Below are positions 44,364-52,878 of a stretch of 64,000 bases of DNA, piece after piece (position 1 is the stretch's first letter; each line of letters opens with the position of its first letter). Both the position numbers and the translations under genes were made by a program. Source of the DNA: Mycolicibacterium sp. (lineage in GTDB: Bacteria; Actinomycetota; Actinomycetes; Mycobacteriales; Mycobacteriaceae); contig NZ_JAEMTA010000006.1 in assembly GCF_016462545.1 (NCBI RefSeq), positions 62,001 to 126,000 of the forward strand, read 5' to 3'. The notes below the pieces were generated by a model. The model made no database searches and had not been told where the DNA came from. It saw only the letters and a list, made by a program, of their open reading frames with translations.

Positions 44364-45145
44364 TGACCACAACTGTGGAATCCTCACTCGCTCAGGCATT
44401 TCGGCTCGACGGGCGCTCGGCACTGGTGACCGGAGCCGGTGGCGGCCTCGGTGCGGCCATCGCCGCCGCCTTCGCCGCGTCGGGTGCTGCCGTGCTGGTG
44501 ACCGACATCGACGAGGACGCCGCGGCGGCGGTCGCCGATTCGATCACCCACGCCGGTGGGCGCGCCCAGGGTTGCGCACTCGACGTCCGCGACAGCGCGG
44601 CCGTCGGTGATGCCACCGCCCAGGCGGCCGCACTGACCGACGGCACACTGCACATCCTGGTCAACAATGCAGGCGCGATCGCGCCCGCGATGTTCGCCGA
44701 CCAGACCGAGGAGACCTTCCGACGGATCGTCGACATCCATCTGGTCGGCAGCTTCCTGTGCAGCCACGCCGCACTGCCGCATCTCGCCGTCGACGGAACC
44801 GGCCGCATCATCAACGTCACCTCCGCAGCGGGCTTGGTCGGCACGATCGGTCAGGTCAACTACGCCGCCGCCAAGGCGGGCATCGTCGGCCTGACGAAGT
44901 CACTGGCCCGCGAACTGGCCCGAACATCGATCACCGTGAACGCCGTGGCACCGCTCGCGGCGACCAACATGACCGCGAACATCCGTGCCAACGAGAAGTT
45001 GGCAGCCAAGACACTGGCACGGATCCCGTTGGCCCGCTGGGCACAACCCGGCGAGATCGCGCCCAGCTTCGTGTTTCTGGCCAGCGATGCCGGTGCCTAC
45101 ATCACCGGTCAGGTGTTGCCGGTCGACGGCGGGACGGTGATTTAG
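44363..45145 (+). CDS. SDR oxidoreductase (FabG-like)
   Basis: 260-aa classical SDR. ALVTGAGGGLGAAIAAAFA binds the cofactor; HILVNNAGA, IINVTSAAG, the catalytic YAAAK in VNYAAAKAGIVGL, and TGQVLPVDGG are all present. The ATG overlaps the dehydrogenase stop (TGATG), with GAGGAG upstream. Probably a 3-hydroxyacyl-CoA dehydrogenase in beta-oxidation of the ring-opened product (context). A long upstream extension of the same frame is a shadow. Confidence 0.9.
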   Translation: MTTTVESSLAQAFRLDGRSALVTGAGGGLGAAIAAAFAASGAAVLVTDIDEDAAAAVADSITHAGGRAQGCALDVRDSAAVGDATAQAAALTDGTLHILVNNAGAIAPAMFADQTEETFRRIVDIHLVGSFLCSHAALPHLAVDGTGRIINVTSAAGLVGTIGQVNYAAAKAGIVGLTKSLARELARTSITVNAVAPLAATNMTANIRANEKLAAKTLARIPLARWAQPGEIAPSFVFLASDAGAYITGQVLPVDGGTVI

Positions 45146-46348
45146 ATGCCGCACGACGTTCGAGGCCCCCTCACCCAGCACGGCAGACCCGTCTACATCG
45201 CCGAAGCCGTCCGCACGCCCATCGGGAAATCGCACGCCGAGAAGGGGTGGTATCGCGACGTTCACCCCAACACGATGCTTGCCGCCTGCTACACCGACCT
45301 CATCGGGCCCACCGGAATCGACCCTGGCGCCGTCGAGGATCTGGTGATCGGGTGCACCGCGCCGTTCGGTGAGCAGTCCCGCAACATCGCGCGGAACGCC
45401 TGGCTACAGGCCGGCTTCCCGCCCGAGGTACCGGCGACGGTGCTCGATCGACGCTGTGGTTCGGCTCAAACCGCCGTGGAGATGGGCACGGCACTGATCG
45501 CCTCCGGCACCCACGACGTCGTGATCGCCGGCGGGGTCGAGCACATGGGGCACGTCCCGATCGACTCGCCGGCGAAGATCAGTGAGCTCTACGGCGATCC
45601 GTGGACAAGGGAGCTTCGGGAGCGCTACGCCTTCGTGCACCAGGGCGAGAGTGCGGAATTGATCGCCGATCGGTGGAACATCACGCGCAAGGACATGGAT
45701 GCCTTCGCCGCACGGTCACACCAGTTGGCCGCAAAGGCGATCGCCGACGGTCGATTCGAGGCCGAGATGGTTCCGCTGACCCTCGACGGCAGCCGACGGA
45801 CCAGCGACCAGTGCGTCCGGCCGGACACCACCACCGAGACGCTGGCGGGACTTCGTCCGGCGTTCCGCAAGGACGGCGGGCGCATCACCGCGGGCTCGTC
45901 CTCGCCGATCTCCGACAGTGCCGCCGCGGTGCTGCTGTGCAGTGCCGACGCCGCACGCCGGCTCAACCTCCGCACCCGGGCCAGGATCGTGGACCAGACC
46001 ACCGTCGGCGTCGACCCCATCATCATGCTCACCGGACCCATTCCGGCGACGCGAAAACTGTTGAAGCGCAACGAGCTCGCCATTGACGACATCGATCTCT
46101 TCGAGGTCAACGAGGCATTCTCGTCGGTGGTGCTGGCCTGGCAGAAGGAATTGGAACCCGACCCCGAGCGAGTCAACGTCAATGGCGGCGCGATCGCGCT
46201 CGGCCACGCGGTGGGCGCGACCGGAGCCAGACTGATCGCCACCCTGGTGGCCGAGCTCGAACGCCGACGGGGAGACCTCGGCCTGGTGACGATGTGCTGC
46301 GGTGGCGGAATGGGCACCGGCACGCTGATCCAACGGGTGCCTTCATGA
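45146..46348 (+). CDS. Thiolase (acetyl-CoA acyltransferase)
   Basis: 400-aa type II thiolase. Nucleophile C104 in LDRRCGSAQTAVEMG, the FEVNEAFSS block, His in NVNGGAIALGHAVGATG and Cys in VTMCCGGGMGTG. It would release acetyl- or propionyl-CoA from a 3-ketoacyl-CoA. The ATG follows the SDR stop with no gap and its own stop overlaps the CoA-transferase start (ATGA). Confidence 0.94.
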   Translation: MPHDVRGPLTQHGRPVYIAEAVRTPIGKSHAEKGWYRDVHPNTMLAACYTDLIGPTGIDPGAVEDLVIGCTAPFGEQSRNIARNAWLQAGFPPEVPATVLDRRCGSAQTAVEMGTALIASGTHDVVIAGGVEHMGHVPIDSPAKISELYGDPWTRELRERYAFVHQGESAELIADRWNITRKDMDAFAARSHQLAAKAIADGRFEAEMVPLTLDGSRRTSDQCVRPDTTTETLAGLRPAFRKDGGRITAGSSSPISDSAAAVLLCSADAARRLNLRTRARIVDQTTVGVDPIIMLTGPIPATRKLLKRNELAIDDIDLFEVNEAFSSVVLAWQKELEPDPERVNVNGGAIALGHAVGATGARLIATLVAELERRRGDLGLVTMCCGGGMGTGTLIQRVPS

Positions 46349-47571
46349 TCGATTTCGGCAAGTACCTGTCCGGAGGCGACGGGGTGTGGTGGGGGCAGGC
46401 CGCGGCCGAGCCCCGACCGCTTGTCGATGCCTTGATCACCCAGAACGCCAGAATCGGACCGATACGCACGTTCACCGGGTTGTCCTGGAACGACCAACTC
46501 GCGGTGACCATGCCCGCGCGGGTGTCGATGGTGAGCTACGGCGGACTCGGCGAGCTCCGCGAACTCAGCCGCAGCGGGCGCCTCGACGTGGTCCCCTGCC
46601 ATTATTCGGCGCTGCCGCGGATGTTCGCCGAACGGCGGCTGCCCTGCGATGTCGGCCTGGTGCAGGTGTCGCCACCGGACGCCGAAGGACGCTGCTCGTT
46701 GGGCATCGGCGTCGACTACGTCGCAGACGCGGTCAGGCACACCCCGGTGTTGATCGCCGAGATCAACGAGCAGATGCCCTCCACCGTCGGCTCGGAAACC
46801 ATTGCGATGGACCGCTTTGCGGCCACCATCCGCACCAACCGCGAACTGGCCCAGGACCCCACCCGACCACCGAGCGACACCGACCGCGTGATCGCCGCAC
46901 TCATCGCCGACCTCATCGACGACGGAAGCACCGTGCAGCTCGGTGTCGGTTCGCTGGGCGCGGCCGTCCTCGACGCCCTGGCCGCGCACGAGGATCTGGG
47001 CTTTCACACCGGCATGATCACCGACGGACTGATGCACCTCGTCGACAAGGGTGTGGCCACGGGCCGCCGCAAGGAGATCGATCCCGGCTTGGTGGTCGCA
47101 GGCACCGCACTGGGTTCCACCGAGCTCTACCGAAGGATCTCCGAACTCCCCGCCCGCTTCCTGCCGACGAGTTACACGCATGCGCCACAGATCCTTTCGC
47201 AGCTGACATCGCTGGTCTCGGTGAACTTCGCCGTGGAGGTCGACCTCTCCGGACAGGTGGGCGCCGAAGTCAGCGGGGGCGTCTACGTCGGCGCCGTCGG
47301 CGGCCAGGTCGACTTCACCCGGGCGGCCGCCCTGACCGGGAGACGCTCCATCATCGCGCTGCGCTCGTCGTTCCGCGGCCGCTCGACGATCAAGGCGCGG
47401 TTGGACAGCGGTGTGGTGACCACCTCCCGTTCCGACGTCGACGTGGTGGTGACCGAGTTCGGTGCCGCACACCTGCGTGGCTGCAGCATCCGCGAGCGCG
47501 GCAAGCGACTGGCCGCGATCGCGGCGCCGGAGTTTCGCGAAGAACTGGAAGAGGAGCTGACGGAATCATGA
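46345..47571 (+). CDS. Acetyl-CoA hydrolase/CoA-transferase family protein
   Basis: 408-aa member of the acetate/4-hydroxybutyrate CoA-transferase (Cat1-like) family. VSMVSYGGLGELRELS, VQVSPPDAEGRCSLGIGVDYV, TVQLGVGSLGAAVLDALAAHEDLGFHTGMITDG and FAVEVDLSGQVGAEVSGG are hallmark segments; the C-terminal VVVTEFGAAHLRGCSIRERGKRLAAIA is conserved. It could recycle CoA between pathway acids. ATGA overlaps on both sides indicate strict coupling. Confidence 0.9.
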   Translation: MIDFGKYLSGGDGVWWGQAAAEPRPLVDALITQNARIGPIRTFTGLSWNDQLAVTMPARVSMVSYGGLGELRELSRSGRLDVVPCHYSALPRMFAERRLPCDVGLVQVSPPDAEGRCSLGIGVDYVADAVRHTPVLIAEINEQMPSTVGSETIAMDRFAATIRTNRELAQDPTRPPSDTDRVIAALIADLIDDGSTVQLGVGSLGAAVLDALAAHEDLGFHTGMITDGLMHLVDKGVATGRRKEIDPGLVVAGTALGSTELYRRISELPARFLPTSYTHAPQILSQLTSLVSVNFAVEVDLSGQVGAEVSGGVYVGAVGGQVDFTRAAALTGRRSIIALRSSFRGRSTIKARLDSGVVTTSRSDVDVVVTEFGAAHLRGCSIRERGKRLAAIAAPEFREELEEELTES

Positions 47572-48512
47572 GCCAGACATTGCCGGCGAGGGCGCGCATC
47601 CGCGAGGTCGGTCCTCGCGACGGCTTTCAGAACGAACCGGAGGTCATCAGCACGGCCGACAAGATCGACCTGATCAACCGGCTGGCCAGGACCGGGCTGG
47701 ACCGCATCGAGATCGCCAGCTTCGTGCGCCCCGACGTCATCCCGCAATTGGCCGACGCCGTCGAGGTCCTCAACGGCGTCGACGTCCCCGACCACGTGGC
47801 ACTCACGGTCTTGGTACCCAACGGGCGCGGGTTGGACAACGCGCTGCGTGTCCGGGACCACTTCCACGAGGTGGCCATGTTCGTCAGCGCCTCGGAGACG
47901 CACAACCTGCGCAACGTCAACCGCAGCATCGACGACTCGATGGCCGCCAACGAGATCGTCGCCAAACGCATTGACGCCGAGGGGCTTCGGCCCACCGCGG
48001 TGATCGCGACCGCGTTCGGGTGCCCCTTCGAGGGCAAGGTGCCGATGGAGCGCACGCTGGAGATCGCCGAACAGTTCGCCGCGGCCGGTGCGCAGGAGAT
48101 CGGGTTCGGCGACACCACCGGGATGGCGCACCCCGCGTACGTCTTCGACATCTTCTCCGCGGCCATCGAGCGCATGCCCGAGGTCGAGATCACCGCGCAC
48201 TTCCACAACACCCGCGGCCAGGGGCTCGCCAACGCCTACGCCGCGCTACAAGCTGGATGCACCAGCTTCGAGTCCAGTTTCGGCGAACTCGGTGGCTGCC
48301 CGGTGCCTGCCGGGTCGACGGGCAACATCGCCTCGGAAGACCTGATCAACATGTTCGGTGAGATGGGTGTGCAGACCGGGGTATCGCTCCCCGCGATGAT
48401 CGACGCCGCCCGCGCCGCTCAGACGGTATTGGGACGAAAGCTGACCAGCCACTGCATCATCGCGGGCCCGGTGGATTGGACACCCGACGGCACCACCCAA
48501 ATCTGCCACTGA
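47568..48512 (+). CDS. Hydroxymethylglutaryl-CoA lyase-like protein
   Basis: 314-aa DRE-TIM metallolyase. IREVGPRDGFQNEPEVI carries the catalytic Arg-Asp; HFHNTRGQGLANAYAAL gives metal His ligands; SFGELGGCPVPAGSTGNIASEDL contains the signature Cys. HMG-CoA lyases cleave 3-hydroxy-3-methyl-acyl-CoAs by retro-aldol (Claisen) chemistry. In this operon it suggests a methyl-branched tertiary-alcohol CoA intermediate, or leucine-type catabolism. The usual leucine partners (MccA/B, isovaleryl-CoA DH) are not here. Confidence 0.9.
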   Translation: MSQTLPARARIREVGPRDGFQNEPEVISTADKIDLINRLARTGLDRIEIASFVRPDVIPQLADAVEVLNGVDVPDHVALTVLVPNGRGLDNALRVRDHFHEVAMFVSASETHNLRNVNRSIDDSMAANEIVAKRIDAEGLRPTAVIATAFGCPFEGKVPMERTLEIAEQFAAAGAQEIGFGDTTGMAHPAYVFDIFSAAIERMPEVEITAHFHNTRGQGLANAYAALQAGCTSFESSFGELGGCPVPAGSTGNIASEDLINMFGEMGVQTGVSLPAMIDAARAAQTVLGRKLTSHCIIAGPVDWTPDGTTQICH

Positions 48513-48539
48513 CGTCGAAACACTAGGAAAGGTACTGCC

Positions 48540-49298
48540 ATGACCGCTCGTGTCGCATTCGTCACCGGAGCCGCCCAAGGCATCGGTGCCGGCATCTCGG
48601 AAGCCCTCGGCGCCAACGGCTTCCGAGTCGCCGTCGCCGACCTCAACCTCGAAGCCGCCGAGGCAACCGCCAGGCGCATCACGGATGCCGGCGGTGAGGC
48701 CATCGCCGTGCACGTCGACGTCACCGATACCGAATCGGTGCGCGGTGCCGTCAAGACCACCGTCGCCGAGCTCGGCGACGTCGAAGTCGCCGTGAACAAC
48801 GCGGGCTGGGACGACTTCATGCCGTTCCTCGACACCACCGAGGACTTCTGGAACCGGATTCTGGACATCAACTTCAAGGGCGCGCTGCGGGTCAGTCAGG
48901 CAGTCGTACCGGGCATGGTGGAACGCAGCTTCGGCCGGGTCGTCAACATCGGCTCCGATGCCGGCCGCGTCGGCTCCTCGCTGGAGGCGGTGTATTCCGG
49001 CGCCAAGGGCGGCATCATCGCGTTCTCCAAGACGCTGGCCCGCGAAGTGGCGACCAAGGGTGTCACCGTCAACACCGTGTGCCCCGGCCCGACCGACACT
49101 CCGGCGCTGCGCAAATTCGCCGACAGCTCAGGACAGGACGCCGACAAGGTGCTCGGCGGCATGACCCGTTCGGTGCCGATGAAGCGGCTCGCGCTGCCCT
49201 CCGACATCGCTGCCGCCGTCGCCTTCTTCGCCTCCGACGCCGCCGGCTACATCACTGGCCAGACGCTGTCGGTCAGCGGCGGATTGACGATGCAATGA
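48540..49298 (+). CDS. badH: BadH-like 2-hydroxycyclohexanecarboxyl-CoA dehydrogenase (SDR)
   Basis: 252-aa SDR. AFVTGAAQGIGAGISEAL, VAVNNAGWDDFMPFLDTTEDFW, VVNIGSDAGRVGSSLEAVYSGAKGG (catalytic YSGAK), VNTVCPGPTDTPALRKF and GYITGQTLSVSGGLTM. The NNAGWDxFxPF, SDAxRVGSSxEAVY and SVSGGLTM segments are as I recall for Rhodopseudomonas BadH, which oxidises the ring hydroxyl to 2-ketocyclohexanecarboxyl-CoA. AGGAAAGG precedes the ATG. Directly coupled to a BadK-like hydratase, the preceding pathway step; the next step (BadI) is encoded 24 kb away. Confidence 0.8.
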   Translation: MTARVAFVTGAAQGIGAGISEALGANGFRVAVADLNLEAAEATARRITDAGGEAIAVHVDVTDTESVRGAVKTTVAELGDVEVAVNNAGWDDFMPFLDTTEDFWNRILDINFKGALRVSQAVVPGMVERSFGRVVNIGSDAGRVGSSLEAVYSGAKGGIIAFSKTLAREVATKGVTVNTVCPGPTDTPALRKFADSSGQDADKVLGGMTRSVPMKRLALPSDIAAAVAFFASDAAGYITGQTLSVSGGLTMQ

Positions 49299-50065
49299 GT
49301 GGCACCGCCGTCACGTGGCGGGCGGACGGGCCGGTACTGCACATCACGCTGAACCGACCGCCGGCCAACGCACTTGGGCCCGCCATCGTCGAAGGCCTGC
49401 ACGCCGCCTTGGACGCCGCAGCGCAATTGGCCCCGAAGGTGTTGATCCTCTCGTCGGCGTTGGACGGGTTCTTCGCCGCCGGCGCCGACATCAAGCACAT
49501 GACCACGGTGGACGCCGCATCGTTTCGCGCGTACGGCGACACCCTGCGCTCAGGGCTGGAACGACTGGCCAGTCAGCAGGCGTTGTCGATCGCAGCCATC
49601 GAGGGGTTGGCGTTGGGCGGTGGCCTCGAGCTGGCGATGGCCTGTACCTTGCGCGTCGCCGGTGCCGATGCGCGCCTCGGACTTCCCGAAGTGAAACTCG
49701 GCCTCATCCCCGGAGCCGGTGGCACGCAACGACTACCACGTCTGGTCGGGCGGGGTGCGGCGTTGGACCTGATGCTGACCGGTCGACAGATCGACACCGA
49801 CGAGGCGCTGCGCATCGGCCTGATCGATCGCCTGGTCGCACCCGGCACGGCCGTGACGGCGGCGCGCACGCTTGCCGACGAACTTTGCGTGGCATCGGCT
49901 CCCGCGCAGCACGCGGTGCTCCGCACCGTCGATGCCGCCCAGGACCTGGAGCTGCCCGCCGGCCTGGAATTCGAAGTCGAGCAGATCCAACAGCTGTTCG
50001 AAGACGGCGAAGCAGTCGAAGGATTGCGCGCATTCGTCGAGAAGCGCAAGCCAACGTTCGCCTGA
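49295..50065 (+). CDS. Enoyl-CoA hydratase, BadK-like candidate
   Basis: 256-aa crotonase with both classic catalytic glutamates: GGGLELAMACTLRVAG (Glu144-type) and LGLPEVKLGLIPGAGGTQRLPR (Glu164-type), the canonical hydratase arrangement. C-terminal VEGLRAFVEKRKPTF is standard. The ATGA overlap with badH suggests it hydrates cyclohex-1-ene-carboxyl-CoA (BadK role) by context; sequence alone only supports a true enoyl-CoA hydratase. Confidence 0.9.
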   Translation: MSGTAVTWRADGPVLHITLNRPPANALGPAIVEGLHAALDAAAQLAPKVLILSSALDGFFAAGADIKHMTTVDAASFRAYGDTLRSGLERLASQQALSIAAIEGLALGGGLELAMACTLRVAGADARLGLPEVKLGLIPGAGGTQRLPRLVGRGAALDLMLTGRQIDTDEALRIGLIDRLVAPGTAVTAARTLADELCVASAPAQHAVLRTVDAAQDLELPAGLEFEVEQIQQLFEDGEAVEGLRAFVEKRKPTFA

Positions 50066-50078
50066 CAGGAGATCGGTC

Positions 50079-51143
50079 GTGACGACCTACGGCATCAATG
50101 CATTCGGGATAGGCTCCGGCCCAGCACGATTCGATTCCATCGTCGAGATCGCGGTAGCCGCCGAAGCCGCAGGCTGCAGCGCGGTATGGACCAGCGAGCT
50201 CTACAGCCGCTCGGCAACGATACCGATGGCGGTCATCGCCGGAGCCACCCGTACCGTGGCGATCGGATCGAACATCGCCTACGGGGTGGGCCGCACGCCA
50301 CTGATCTGGGCCGCCGAGGCGCGCGACCTCGATGAGCTGTCCGGTGGCCGGGTGATCCTCGGCCTCGGCAACGGCACCCCGGCCATGATGGAACGCTGGC
50401 ACGGGGTCTCCGGCGAGGCACCCGCAGCCCGCATGCGCGAGTTGGTCACGGTCTTACGCGAACTGTGGCATCTGCACGAGGGGCCGGTCGATCACGACGG
50501 CCGGTTCTACACCGTGCACGTGGCGCCGACTTCCGACATGGCGCCTCCGGTGCGCGAACATCTGCCGATCTATCTTGCTGGCATCAACCCGGTGATGGTG
50601 CGGGTGGCCGGTGCCGTCGCCGACGGTCTGGTCGGGCATCCGATGTTCAGCTCCGACTACGTCGAGGCGGTCGTGCGGCCTGCGTTGGTGCGCGGCGCCA
50701 CCGAGGCCGACCGGTCGCCGGCAGACATCGCCGTCACCGGGCTCAAGATGTGCGCCATCGACGACGATGAGGAAAGGGCCCGTCGGCAAGTCGCCTTCGC
50801 GATCGGTCAATACGCCGCATCGCGGGTGTACGACCGCCTGTTCGCCTTGCACGGGTGGTCCAAGGCTCAGCAGACGATCCGACAGGCCGCCCGCGAACGC
50901 GATACCGCGGCCTTGATCGCCGCCGTTCCCGACGCCGCCATCGACGCCATCGCCGTGCCGACCACGCCCGGCCGGTTCGCCGAGCGAATCAGGGCCGCGT
51001 CGGCCGGCTTCGATCACGTCACCGTCATCGCCCCACCCTGGGGCCTGACCGACGAAGAGACCCGCGAGACCACGTGGCGGATCGTCGGCGAACTGCAGAC
51101 CGTCAACCGCACGTCCGAACCAGCACTGGAGCCTGCGCCATGA
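50079..51143 (+). CDS. LLM-family F420-dependent oxidoreductase
   Basis: 354-aa luciferase-like monooxygenase-family protein. VTTYGINAFGIGSGPARF, EAAGCSAVWTSELYSRSATIPMAVIAGAT, RTVAIGSNIAYGVGRTPLIWAAEARDLDELSGGRVILGLGNGTPAMMERWHGV, LPIYLAGINPVMVRVAGAVADGLVGHPM. These match F420-binding mycobacterial members (MER-like). GTG start with AGGAG 7 nt upstream. It may reduce a pathway ketone or enoyl intermediate; the substrate is unknown. ATGA overlap with the next crotonase. Confidence 0.88.
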   Translation: MTTYGINAFGIGSGPARFDSIVEIAVAAEAAGCSAVWTSELYSRSATIPMAVIAGATRTVAIGSNIAYGVGRTPLIWAAEARDLDELSGGRVILGLGNGTPAMMERWHGVSGEAPAARMRELVTVLRELWHLHEGPVDHDGRFYTVHVAPTSDMAPPVREHLPIYLAGINPVMVRVAGAVADGLVGHPMFSSDYVEAVVRPALVRGATEADRSPADIAVTGLKMCAIDDDEERARRQVAFAIGQYAASRVYDRLFALHGWSKAQQTIRQAARERDTAALIAAVPDAAIDAIAVPTTPGRFAERIRAASAGFDHVTVIAPPWGLTDEETRETTWRIVGELQTVNRTSEPALEPAP

Positions 51144-51952
51144 CCATTGCACCCCCGCAACATCAGACCCTCGTCGTCACCTCCCCCGCGGACGGCGTCA
51201 CGATGATCACGCTGAACCGTCCGGACCGGCTCAACGCCATGACGGTGACGATGTTCGCCGAACTGGAGGCGGTGGCCCGCCAACTCGCCGACGACCGCGC
51301 GCTGCGAGTGGTGATCCTGACCGGTGCCGGTGCGGGATTCTGCGCAGGCTTCGACCTCGACGACGCCGAGGGTCTGGCCGCGCTGTCACCACTGGGCATG
51401 CTGGAACGCCAGGATCGCGCGGTGCGGGCGCTCGTCGCGGTACGGTCGATCCCGGTCCCGGTCATCGCCGCGGTGAACGGTGCATCCGCGGGCGGCGGTT
51501 TGGCGCTGAGCTTGATGGCCGACATCCGACTGGGCTCCCCGACCGCGAAGTTCAATGCCGGGTTTGCGCGCATCGGCCTATCCGCCGGCGACCTCGGCGT
51601 CTCCTGGCTGCTGCCCCGGCTGATCGGCCCCGCCCAGGCGGCCGAAATGGCCTACACCGGAAGGACGGTGGGCGCGGCGGAAGCCGAGCGGCTTGGCTTG
51701 CTCAACGAGATCGTCGAGTCTGACGAGCTCCTCGAGCGGACCATGAAGATGGCTCGCCAGATCTGCAACAACTCCCCCGGCGGCATCCGGCTCTCCAAAC
51801 GGGCGCTGCAGGCAAACATGGAGATCGACTCGTTCGCTGCGGCACTGGAATTGGAGAGTCGCGGGCAGGCGCTGCTCACCCGCTGCGCCGACATGCCAGA
51901 GGCGCTGGCGGCGTTCCGAGAGAAGCGCGCCCCGAACTTCACCGGGAACTGA
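51140..51952 (+). CDS. Crotonase-family protein without both catalytic Glu (paralogue A)
   Basis: 270-aa crotonase. MITLNRPDRLNAMTVTMFAEL and oxyanion blocks GFCAGFDLDD and AGGGLALSLMADIRLG are intact. The Glu144-equivalent is Ala and the Glu164-equivalent, 20 residues on, is Phe (AGFARIGLSAGDLGVSW). So it is unlikely to be an ordinary hydratase. CoA binding and an oxyanion hole remain, suggesting an isomerase, hydrolase or non-enzymatic role. It is followed after 2 nt by a paralogue with the same losses. Confidence 0.88.
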   Translation: MTIAPPQHQTLVVTSPADGVTMITLNRPDRLNAMTVTMFAELEAVARQLADDRALRVVILTGAGAGFCAGFDLDDAEGLAALSPLGMLERQDRAVRALVAVRSIPVPVIAAVNGASAGGGLALSLMADIRLGSPTAKFNAGFARIGLSAGDLGVSWLLPRLIGPAQAAEMAYTGRTVGAAEAERLGLLNEIVESDELLERTMKMARQICNNSPGGIRLSKRALQANMEIDSFAAALELESRGQALLTRCADMPEALAAFREKRAPNFTGN

Positions 51953-51954
51953 GC

Positions 51955-52758
51955 ATGAGCACCTGGAACCGGGTCTCCACCCGGCCGATCGAGGACATCG
52001 TTGCCGAACTGGCGCAGGCACGTACCCTCACGATCGCGGTCCCCCGGCCGGGGATCGCCGTCATGTCGGTGGACAGACCGGACCGTGGCAATTCTCAAAC
52101 CGTCGAGATGTTCGGCGAAATCGCCTGGTATGCACATACATTGCGCAAGGCGCCGCTTCGCGCGCTGATCGTCACCGGCGCAGGCGGTGCCGCTTTCTGC
52201 ACCGGGTTCGACCTCGACGAGGTGGCAGTCATCACCGAGATGACCATCCCCGAGTTCAACGAACTGGTGGACACCGCCGCGGCGGGAACCTCGGGTCTTC
52301 GGTCTCTGCCGTTCCCGGTGATCGCGGCGGTCAGCGGGCCCGTCGCCGGGGGCGGACTGTCGCTGGCATTGGCCGCGGACATCAGGCTTGGCGATTCTTC
52401 GGCGAGTTTCTCGGCAGGCTTCGTGCGGGTAGGTCTGTCCATCGGCGAGCTGGGAGCCTCCTGGCATCTGTCCCGGGTGATCGGTCCGGCGCGGGCCGCC
52501 GAGATCTCGTTCACCGGCCGCACCGTCCGCTCGGCGGAAGCGTTGAAGATGGGGCTGCTCAACAGGATTGTCGACCGCGACCAACACGAGGACGTCGTGA
52601 CCGCGGCACTCGACTTCGCCGAGACGATCGCCGCCGACAGCGGCTCGCGCGCCACCAAGACCACCATGATGCGCAGTGCGGAGATCTCGTCGCTGCTGGC
52701 CGCACTGGAGTTGGAGAAACGCTCCCAGACCGTGCGCTGGGCCGACCCGACAAACTAG
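51955..52758 (+). CDS. Crotonase-family protein without both catalytic Glu (paralogue B)
   Basis: 267-aa crotonase, tandem paralogue of the preceding gene. CTGFDLDEVAV and AGGGLSLALAADIRLGDSSASFSAGFVRVGLSIGELGASW show Ser and Phe at the Glu144/Glu164 positions. It has an extra N-terminal segment (~35 residues, TRPIEDIVAELAQAR) and a short C terminus that ends TVRWADPTN without the usual EKRxPxF motif. The two may form a heteromer. Followed by a 14-bp palindrome. Confidence 0.87.
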   Translation: MSTWNRVSTRPIEDIVAELAQARTLTIAVPRPGIAVMSVDRPDRGNSQTVEMFGEIAWYAHTLRKAPLRALIVTGAGGAAFCTGFDLDEVAVITEMTIPEFNELVDTAAAGTSGLRSLPFPVIAAVSGPVAGGGLSLALAADIRLGDSSASFSAGFVRVGLSIGELGASWHLSRVIGPARAAEISFTGRTVRSAEALKMGLLNRIVDRDQHEDVVTAALDFAETIAADSGSRATKTTMMRSAEISSLLAALELEKRSQTVRWADPTN

Positions 52759-52772
52759 CCGGAGTACTCCGG
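52759..52772. promoter_or_regulatory. Perfect 14-bp palindrome CCGGAGTACTCCGG
   Basis: It begins immediately after the stop codon of the second crotonase and lies 107 nt before the oxidase-subunit-III-like gene. It could be an operator for the membrane module or, with a GTAC loop, a weak hairpin. No T-tract follows. Confidence 0.4.
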
Positions 52773-52878
52773 AAGAGGCATCCAACAGTGCCCCTTCGGG
52801 CGAAGCAGACGGTGCCGCGGGCGGACGAGAATGAAGCGAGTCGCCCGCATGGGGTGCGCACGACGTGCGGAGTTCTCG

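Noticed and set aside
45625..47472. 615-codon minus-strand frame across the thiolase and CoA-transferase
   Set aside because: Antisense shadow; plus-strand genes carry catalytic motifs and coupled starts.
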